A stretch of DNA of 64,000 nucleotides from Streptomyces sp. cf386. Its GTDB lineage: Bacteria > Actinomycetota > Actinomycetes > Streptomycetales > Streptomycetaceae. The stretch covers positions 62,001 through 126,000 of the forward strand of contig NZ_FNHV01000011.1 of assembly GCF_900103585.1 (NCBI RefSeq). Direction: 5' to 3'. Below, one piece after another: positions 58,928 through 64,000 of this stretch (position 1 is its first letter; each line of letters starts with the position of its first letter). The notes under the pieces are model-generated. The model saw only the letters and a list, made by a program, of their open reading frames with translations, made no database searches and was not told the DNA's origin. Made by a program: the position numbers and the translations under genes.

Positions 58928-59458
58928 TCAGCAACTCAGCGCGGCGAAGCGGCGGTTGAAGTAGACGGCCGGGGTGCCGGGCTCGGTGGTCCGGGTGTCG
59001 ACGACCTTGCCGACGACGATCACGTGGTCGCCCGCGTCGTGCAGCTGGTCCACCAGGCACTCCACGACGGCCAGGGCGTCGTCGACGACCAGCCCGCCGC
59101 GGGGCGTGCGCACCAGCCCCCCGCGCCGGAACTTCTCCTCGTCGGAGGTCGCGAACCGCTTCGCCAGGTCGGTGTGATGCTCACGCAGCACACTCACCGC
59201 GAACTCCGCGGCCCGGGCGAACGCCGGGAAACTCCGTGCCGACTTGGCCACGCACAGCAGGACCAGCGGCGGATCGAGGGAGACCGAGCAGAAGGAACTG
59301 ACGGTCAGCCCGTGCGGCAGCCCGCGCTCGTCACACACGGTGGCGATGGCGACGCCGGTCGGGAAACGGGCCATGACCTCCTTGAAGCCGTCGGTGATCG
59401 CGACGACCTCGCCGAACCGGTCGGCCTCCGTGCTCACTTGCCCGAACCCCTCAGTCAT
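58928..59458 (-). CDS. Flavin reductase (HpaC/ActVB-like)
   Basis: NAD(P)H:flavin oxidoreductase of 176 residues: FKEVMARFPTGVAIATVCDERGLPHGLTVSSFCSVSLDPPLVLLCVAKSARSF and the C-terminal GDHVIVVGKVVD and AVYFNRRFAAL are standard. It should supply reduced flavin to the two-component hydroxylase downstream. The ATG overlaps the end of the KSbeta gene by 8 bases (ATGACTGA). Confidence 0.93.
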   Translation of the reverse strand: MTEGFGQVSTEADRFGEVVAITDGFKEVMARFPTGVAIATVCDERGLPHGLTVSSFCSVSLDPPLVLLCVAKSARSFPAFARAAEFAVSVLREHHTDLAKRFATSDEEKFRRGGLVRTPRGGLVVDDALAVVECLVDQLHDAGDHVIVVGKVVDTRTTEPGTPAVYFNRRFAALSC

Positions 59459-60680
59459 CGCGCCCACCCCTCGCACCCCGCACCACGACCGCCGAGTTGA
59501 AGCCCCACCTGCCGCGCGCCAGCACCAGCGCCGCCCGCACCGGGGTCTCCCGCGGCGCGCCGCGCACCAGGTCGATGCCGTACTCCTCGGGCACTTCGTC
59601 CGTGCCGTAGGTCGGCGGGATCACGCCCTCGCGTACGGCGAGCAGCGCCGCCACCACGTCCAGCGGGCCGCCGCCGGAGCACAGGCGGCCGGTGAGGGCC
59701 TTCGGCGCGGTCACCGGTATCCCGTGCGGGCCGAAGAGGCCGCTGATCGCCTCGGCCTCGGCGCGGTCGAGGTCGGGGGTGCCGGCCGCGTCCGCGAACA
59801 CCACGTCGATGTCGGCGGGCGTCAACCCGGCGTCGTCGAGGGCGAGTTCGGCAGCACGGCGCAGACCGGGCGGGCGGCCGGTGCCCGGGGCGGGGTCGAA
59901 GGTGCTCGCGTACCCGGCGATCTCGCCGTACACCTGAGGGGCGCCGCGCTCGGCCGCCGTGGCCGCGTCCTCCAGGATGAGGATCGCGCCGCCCTCGCCG
60001 GGCACATGGCCGCTCGCGTCGCTGCCGAACGGCAGGTACGCCCGCGCCGGGTCGTCGGACGTGGTCAGCCGGCCGCCGGCGATCTGCGACACCCAGCCCC
60101 ACGGGTCGAACGCCGAGTCGACGCCGCCGGTCACCACCATCGGCGTGCCGCGCCGGACCGTACGCCGGGCGTGCCCGATCGCGTCCAGGCCGCCGGCCTG
60201 CTCGGTGACCAGGGCGCTGCTGGGGCCGCGCAGTTGGTTGCGGATGGAGATCTGGCCGGTGTTCACCGCGTAGAACCAGGCGAACGACTCGTACACGCTC
60301 ACCTTCTCCGGTCCCCGCGACCACAGCTTGTGGAACTCGCGGTGGGTGAACTCGAAGCCGCCCTGCCCGTTTCCGGTGACCACGCCCATGTCGTAGTCGG
60401 CGTAGGTGCCCGGCTCGATCGCCGCGTCGGCGAGCGCCCGGTCGGCCGCCACCAGCGCGTACCGGGTGGAGACGTCGGTCTGCGGAAGCAGCCTGCCGGG
60501 CAGGTGGGCGGCCGCGTCGAAGTCGCGGATCTCGCCGGCCAGCCGCACCGGGTAGCGGGAGACGTCGAAGCGGCTGAGGACGCCGATGCCGCTGTGGCCC
60601 CCCAGGGTGGCCTTCCAGTACGGCTGCGGGCCGGTGCCGTTGGGGGCGATCAGGCCGACGCCGGTGACGAGGACGCTCAT
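59451..60680 (-). CDS. Type II PKS ketosynthase beta / chain length factor
   Basis: Chain length factor of 409 residues. The ketosynthase fold is intact but the active-site cysteine is replaced by glutamine, Q161 in VTEQAGGLDAIG, as in KSbeta subunits that decarboxylate malonyl-ACP and set chain length. HVPGEGGAILILED and GRLCSGGGPLDVVAALLAVREG are conserved. It forms a heterodimer with the KSalpha encoded by the overlapping upstream gene (4-base ATGA overlap). Chain length cannot be read with confidence from sequence alone. Confidence 0.95.
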   Translation of the reverse strand: MSVLVTGVGLIAPNGTGPQPYWKATLGGHSGIGVLSRFDVSRYPVRLAGEIRDFDAAAHLPGRLLPQTDVSTRYALVAADRALADAAIEPGTYADYDMGVVTGNGQGGFEFTHREFHKLWSRGPEKVSVYESFAWFYAVNTGQISIRNQLRGPSSALVTEQAGGLDAIGHARRTVRRGTPMVVTGGVDSAFDPWGWVSQIAGGRLTTSDDPARAYLPFGSDASGHVPGEGGAILILEDAATAAERGAPQVYGEIAGYASTFDPAPGTGRPPGLRRAAELALDDAGLTPADIDVVFADAAGTPDLDRAEAEAISGLFGPHGIPVTAPKALTGRLCSGGGPLDVVAALLAVREGVIPPTYGTDEVPEEYGIDLVRGAPRETPVRAALVLARGRWGFNSAVVVRGARGGRDD

Positions 60681-61945
60681 GCGGCACCTCCGGGTACGTG
60701 GCGCAGCACCATGGCGCTCTGGAAGCCGCCGAAGCCACTGCCGACGGTCAGGACGTTGCGCAGCCGCCGCTCGCGCGCGGCCAGCGGCACGTAGTCGAGG
60801 TCGCACTCGGGGTCCGGCTCGTGCAGGTTGGCCGTCGGCGGCACCACGCCGTTGCCGATGGCCAGCGCGGACGCGGCGATCTCGATCGAGCCGATCGCGC
60901 CCAGCGAGTGGCCCACCATCGACTTGATGGAGCTGACCGGGGTGCGCCGGGCGTGCTCGCCCAGGCTGCGCTTGTACGCGGCGGTCTCGTGGCGGTCGTT
61001 CTGCTTGGTGCCGGAGCCATGGGCGTTGATGTAGTCGATGTCCGTGGCGTCGGTGCGCGCCTCGTCCAGCGCCGAGCGGATCGCCTCGGCCATCTCGCGT
61101 CCGTCCGTCTTCAGACCGGTCATGTGGTACGCGTTGCAGCGCGTGGCGTAGCCGGTGATCTCGGCGTAGATGTGCGCGTCACGCCGTACCGCGTGCTCGT
61201 ACTCCTCGACCACGAACATCGCGGCGCCCTCGGCGAGGACGAAGCCGTTGCGGCTGCGGTCGAAGGGGCGCGAGGCCCGCTCGGGTTCGCCGTTGCGCGG
61301 GGTGGTCGCCTTGATGGCGTCGAAGCAGGCCACGACGATCGGCGTGATGGGGGTGTCGCAGGCACCGGCGAGTATGACGTCCGCGCTGCCCTCCTGGATG
61401 AGGCGGCAGGCATGGCCGACGGAGTCGATGCCGGAGGTGCAGCCGTTGGAGACCATCGCCACCGGCCCCTCCGCGCCGACCGTCCAGGCCACCTCGGCGG
61501 GCATCACACTCGGCACCAGGTAGTCGAACATGTGCGGCGACAGGTTGGCGGGGTCCATCAGCCAGTCACGGCCGCTGTCCGACAGCACCAGATACTCCTG
61601 CTCCAGGCTGGTCGCCGCGGCCACCGCGCTGCCCAGGCTCACCCCGATCCGGCCCGGATCCAGCTGCTCGAAGCCGAGCCCGCTGTCCGCGACCGCGTCC
61701 CGCGCGCAGACCACGGCGAACTGGGAGGCGCGGTCCATCCGCCGGATCTCCAGCGGGGTCAGGCCCTCCAGTACCGGGTCGAAGTCGGCCTCGCCGGCGA
61801 TCTGCGACCGGTACGGCGAGGGATCGAAGAAGGAGATGCGGCGGATGGCGCTGCGTCCGGAGGTCAGCAGTTCCCAGAAGGCCTTCACGCCGTTCGCGCC
61901 GGGTGTGCGCACTCCCATGCCGGTGATCACCGTTCGGCGGGTCAT
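60677..61945 (-). CDS. Type II PKS ketosynthase alpha
   Basis: Beta-ketoacyl synthase of 422 residues of the aromatic (ActI-ORF1) class. The nucleophile is C169 in SNGCTSGIDS; catalytic His residues are H309 (NAHGSGT) and H346 (VGHSLGA), with K341. Long stretches such as SRPFDRSRNGFVLAEGAAM and ATRCNAYHMTGLKTDGREMAEAIR are close to actinorhodin-type KS. It should build a poly-beta-ketone with the KSbeta partner on an ACP. No ACP gene is next to it or anywhere in the operon. It is first in an eight-gene leftward operon, divergent from a LuxR-type regulator. Confidence 0.95.
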   Translation of the reverse strand: MTRRTVITGMGVRTPGANGVKAFWELLTSGRSAIRRISFFDPSPYRSQIAGEADFDPVLEGLTPLEIRRMDRASQFAVVCARDAVADSGLGFEQLDPGRIGVSLGSAVAAATSLEQEYLVLSDSGRDWLMDPANLSPHMFDYLVPSVMPAEVAWTVGAEGPVAMVSNGCTSGIDSVGHACRLIQEGSADVILAGACDTPITPIVVACFDAIKATTPRNGEPERASRPFDRSRNGFVLAEGAAMFVVEEYEHAVRRDAHIYAEITGYATRCNAYHMTGLKTDGREMAEAIRSALDEARTDATDIDYINAHGSGTKQNDRHETAAYKRSLGEHARRTPVSSIKSMVGHSLGAIGSIEIAASALAIGNGVVPPTANLHEPDPECDLDYVPLAARERRLRNVLTVGSGFGGFQSAMVLRHVPGGAA

Positions 61946-62117
61946 CGCGTCCCGCCCGTCGTCCGAGCTGCTGCTGACTCGCTCACCCTGTGGCCCCCTT
62001 TTGCGCCGAAGCTGTGGGCGTACGGCGGTGTGCCGTGCGCCGTGCCGACGATGGCCGATGCGGCTCTACGGACCGCTGGGAAGGCGCTGGGAGGATGGTG
62101 GGAGGACGGCCCGGACC

Positions 62118-62153
62118 GGCCGGGCAGGCGGCCGGGCAGGCGGCCGGGCAGGA
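62118..62153 (+). repeat. Three tandem 12-base repeats
   Basis: Unit GGCCGGGCAGGC, repeated at 62118, 62130 and 62142, the last differing at its final base. It lies in the divergent promoter region; it may be a binding array or slippage. Confidence 0.8.
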
Positions 62154-62172
62154 CGGTTTGCCGCACGGGTTT

Positions 62173-62193
62173 CCGTTCGGACTACCCGAACGG
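62173..62193. promoter_or_regulatory. Perfect inverted repeat, candidate operator
   Basis: Arms CCGTTCGG (62173-62180) and CCGAACGG (62186-62193) separated by 5 bases, 52 bases upstream of the regulator start. It suits binding by a dimeric NarL/LuxR-type protein. Confidence 0.65.
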
Positions 62194-62245
62194 CTAGTGG
62201 CGACTGTCCAGTTGGCGAGTGCGGGCCGAGCCCGTGGCCCGTAGC

Positions 62246-63559
62246 ATGAAGAACATGGCATTTCGGGACTGGGGGGACCCGCAGCGTGCCCTGTCCGTGG
62301 CGGCGGCGCTGATGCAGGCACCCCTCAAGCAGGTACTGTCCACCCTGTCCGACGCACTCACCGACCTCGTACCGCACCACGCCGTGGTGATGCTGACCGG
62401 CGACTGCCCCAAGTCGGCGACCTGGAGCCATGGAGACGCCGAACTGACCGAGGCGGTCACCACGGCCGAGATGGCCCAGCTCGCCACCCACGTCGACATC
62501 GGCCGGCCCCGGTTCGACCGGGCCCCGCTGGCGGGCGCGCTGCGTCCGGTCCTCGCGGTGGCCTCCGCGCCCCCCGGTTCGGCGGGCGCCCTGCTGGCCC
62601 TGCTGCCGACCGGGGACACCGCGCCGGAGCCCCATGTGCAGTCACTGGTGCAGCAGTTGTGGGACCTGGCCACGCTGCGGATCATCGCCCTGTGGCCCAG
62701 CGCCGTCCCCGTGAACCAGGCGGCTCCCTGGATGGCGAGCAGCGAACGGGCCCGGATCACAGCCGATCTGACGGACTCCCACGCCGCGACGCTCACCACG
62801 CTGCTCGGCCTGCTGCGCAACCGCAGCCTCGACGACGGCACCGCGCGGCGCACGGCCGTCGACCTGGCGGTGTCCTCGCTGATCGAGCTGCGCTCGCTCG
62901 GAGAGGGCGAGCGGCTGCCGGGTGAGGAGACCGCCCAGGAGGCGTTCGGCCGGCTCACCGACATGCTCGGACTGCTGTCCCGCTACGGCAACGTGGAGCT
63001 GGAGTTCTGCGGGCCCACCGGCGAGGCGGCGCAGCGGGTCATCCCTCCGGTGATCGCGCAGACGGCGCGGACGACGGCCCGCGGCACCGCGCTGACCATG
63101 CTGGAGCAGGGCGGTGTCAGCCGGATCCGGGTCAGCTGGCACGTCGAGGACGGCGAGCTGCGCACGATCATCCGGGACGACGGCCCGGGCTCCCTGGCCG
63201 GCGACGCACTCGCCGTGCACCGGCTCGCCGACCGGGCCGCCGCCGTCAGCGGTGCCGTACACGTCGACGCCGTGGCCGGCTGGGGCACGATCGTCACCAT
63301 ACGACTGCCCCTGACCGCACCTGAGCGCCAGCGCAACGACCCGCTGGGCGACCTCAACCCACGCGAGCTGGACGTCCTGGAACAGCTCGTCCAGGGCCAT
63401 CGCAACCGAGCCATCGCCGAGCGACTGCGGATCAGCGAGCACACGGTGAAGTTCCACGTGGCGAAGATCCTGAAGAAGCTGGGCGTCAACTCGCGGGGCG
63501 AGGCGGCGGCGCTGGCCCTGGCGGCGGGGTTCCCGGCGTCGCTGGCGTTGACGTCGTAG
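62246..63559 (+). CDS. NarL/LuxR-type regulator fused to a degenerate histidine-kinase core
   Basis: Regulator of 437 residues with four parts: GAF-like N-terminal domain (about 20-150), helical DHp-like segment at 166-230, GHKL-like domain at 235-360 and LuxR/NarL HTH at 369-423 (NPRELDVLEQLVQGHRNRAIAERLRISEHTVKFHVAKILKKLGV). The DHp motif reads ERARITADLTD: threonine (about T176) stands where HisKA_3 kinases have the phospho-accepting histidine. The G-box DDGPG is kept, but the N-box asparagine is not evident. It is probably a ligand- or ATP-sensing one-component regulator of the divergent KS operon. The start ATG has no clear ribosome site, and an ATG three codons later is possible. Confidence 0.82.
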   Translation: MKNMAFRDWGDPQRALSVAAALMQAPLKQVLSTLSDALTDLVPHHAVVMLTGDCPKSATWSHGDAELTEAVTTAEMAQLATHVDIGRPRFDRAPLAGALRPVLAVASAPPGSAGALLALLPTGDTAPEPHVQSLVQQLWDLATLRIIALWPSAVPVNQAAPWMASSERARITADLTDSHAATLTTLLGLLRNRSLDDGTARRTAVDLAVSSLIELRSLGEGERLPGEETAQEAFGRLTDMLGLLSRYGNVELEFCGPTGEAAQRVIPPVIAQTARTTARGTALTMLEQGGVSRIRVSWHVEDGELRTIIRDDGPGSLAGDALAVHRLADRAAAVSGAVHVDAVAGWGTIVTIRLPLTAPERQRNDPLGDLNPRELDVLEQLVQGHRNRAIAERLRISEHTVKFHVAKILKKLGVNSRGEAAALALAAGFPASLALTS

Positions 63560-63596
63560 GAGCAGGAGCAGGAGCGGGAGCAAAAGCAGGAGCAGG
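63560..63596 (+). repeat. GGAGCA hexanucleotide microrepeat
   Basis: Imperfect run of GGAGCA units directly after the regulator's stop codon, ahead of its terminator. It is probably replication slippage, with no evident function. Confidence 0.6.
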
Positions 63597-63598
63597 GT

Positions 63599-63638
63599 GT
63601 GAAGGCCGCGACCGTCGTCCCGGGGTCGCGGCCTTCAC
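63599..63638. terminator. Terminator between the LuxR-type and lipocalin-like genes
   Basis: Perfect 15-bp stem (63599-63613 with 63624-63638), 10-base loop, between convergent genes. There is no long T-run, but the stem is very stable and probably bidirectional. Confidence 0.85.
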
Positions 63639-63677
63639 GCATGTGGTGGCATCCAGATCCCCCCGGGGGGCAGCGCC

Positions 63678-64000
63678 CTACCCCCGGTCCCTGCGCCAGA
63701 CCAGCACCCGGCGGCGTTCCGCACCCCCGATACGGGTGCGGGCGTGCAGGGTCAGGTGGTCGTTCTCCAGGGTTGCTTCCCGGGTCTGTTCGGTGTCGAC
63801 CCAGTCGGGGCGGGGAGTGACCTCGATGCGGTGGACGACCTGGGAGCCGTTCAGGCGCCAGGTCCCGGCGTAGCCCATGTACGGGACGGGGCCGGGGTCC
63901 GCGCCGCGCATCATGTTCACCGAGACGTGGCCGTCCCGGGTGTAGATGAGCCGGCCGCTCGGCTCGGCGCCCAGCGGGCCCCGGGAGGTGGCGCCGGTGT
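63678..64000 (-). CDS. Lipocalin-like domain protein, partial
   Basis: The C-terminal part, about 107 residues, is present; the gene begins beyond the window end. Reading back from the edge gives GPLGAEPSGRLIYTRDGHVSVNMMRGADPG, then PYMGYAGTWRLNGSQVVHRIEVTPRPDWVDTEQTREATLENDHLTLHARTR. This matches the lipocalin-like (Lipocalin_5) family of small beta-barrel proteins, which often accompany polyketide or aromatic pathways. The function is unknown. It is convergent with the regulator gene, and whether it belongs to the KS cluster is open. Confidence 0.8.
   Translation of the reverse strand, partial: TGATSRGPLGAEPSGRLIYTRDGHVSVNMMRGADPGPVPYMGYAGTWRLNGSQVVHRIEVTPRPDWVDTEQTREATLENDHLTLHARTRIGGAERRRVLVWRRDRG

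Larger units (their letters stand above)
61946..62245. promoter_or_regulatory. Divergent regulatory region of the KS operon and luxR-type gene
   Basis: This 300-base gap holds three tandem 12-base GC-rich repeats (62118-62153) and a perfect inverted repeat with 8-bp arms (62173-62193). It contains no convincing additional gene, in particular no ACP. The repeats are closer to the regulator start, leaving about 170 bases ahead of the KSalpha gene without recognisable motif. Confidence 0.6.

Noticed and set aside
62118..62153. Tandem repeats as a CRISPR-like array
   Set aside because: The units are contiguous 12-mers without spacers, and no cas genes are present. No CRISPR array is seen anywhere in the window.
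61946..62245. A hidden ACP gene ahead of the ketosynthase alpha gene
   Set aside because: No frame in this gap encodes the DSL phosphopantetheine motif or any stretch resembling an 80-90 residue ACP.

Overview
The window is high-GC actinobacterial chromosome, almost certainly Streptomyces. Third codon positions are G/C saturated, GTG starts are common, and the gene families are typical of the genus (TipA, DUF397 with an XRE/DUF5753 regulator, a SpoIIE phosphatase with a GHKL domain, type II PKS ketosynthases). Gene order from folB to the Pol I-like gene matches the conserved Streptomyces core segment that I recall from S. coelicolor (roughly SCO3400 to SCO3435).

Core part, 1-31 kb. folB-folK-DUF3180 face folE. 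ftsH, hpt, tilS, a zinc metalloprotease and dacB run leftward, followed by ppa, a ThrE-type exporter, a DedA protein with a Q/G/Y-rich tail, a YbjQ protein, tipA and a divergent glutamate decarboxylase. Then come a PadR-controlled drug-type ABC exporter, an aldehyde dehydrogenase, an XRE/ATPase/DUF397 trio, a Zur-type set of zinc-free ribosomal protein paralogues with a CobW-like protein, two lipoproteins, DUF2786, a Clp_N/HTH protein behind two perfect operators, a Pol I-like polymerase and a glycosyltransferase.

Accessory part, 31-64 kb. (a) 31-33 kb: a secreted protein of unknown function and a DUF3558-type lipoprotein. (b) 33-39.5 kb: a PAS/GAF/SpoIIE/GHKL phosphatase, a LacI-like sugar sensor without a DNA-binding domain, and a complete carbohydrate ABC importer without ATPase. 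(c) 39.5-51.6 kb: an aromatic catabolic cluster with a four-component Rieske dioxygenase, dihydrodiol dehydrogenase, class III extradiol dioxygenase, ring-fission hydrolase, acyl-CoA ligase, MFS importer and IclR regulator. It is the logic of phenylpropionate/cinnamate or biphenyl degradation, but without the hydratase/aldolase/acetaldehyde dehydrogenase steps. (d) 51.7-53.1 kb: a Tat-exported (alpha/alpha)6-type protein behind a LacI-type operator. (e) 53.3-63.6 kb: an eight-gene, mostly translationally coupled operon starting with aromatic-type KSalpha/KSbeta and continuing with flavin reductase, Baeyer-Villiger monooxygenase, flavin-dependent hydroxylase, O-methyltransferase, SnoaL-like protein and quinone oxidoreductase. 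It has no ACP, ketoreductase, aromatase or cyclase. Divergent from it is a LuxR/NarL regulator built on a degenerate histidine-kinase core. The window ends inside a lipocalin-like gene.

The items most worth following are the ACP-less KS operon with its pseudokinase-LuxR regulator, the phosphatase plus HTH-less LacI sensor beside a sugar transporter, the operator-covered leaderless promoter of the Clp_N/HTH gene, the motif shared by the XRE/ATPase and DUF397 promoters, and a candidate structured RNA near 30.0-30.13 kb. All family names come from reading the translations; no searches were run.
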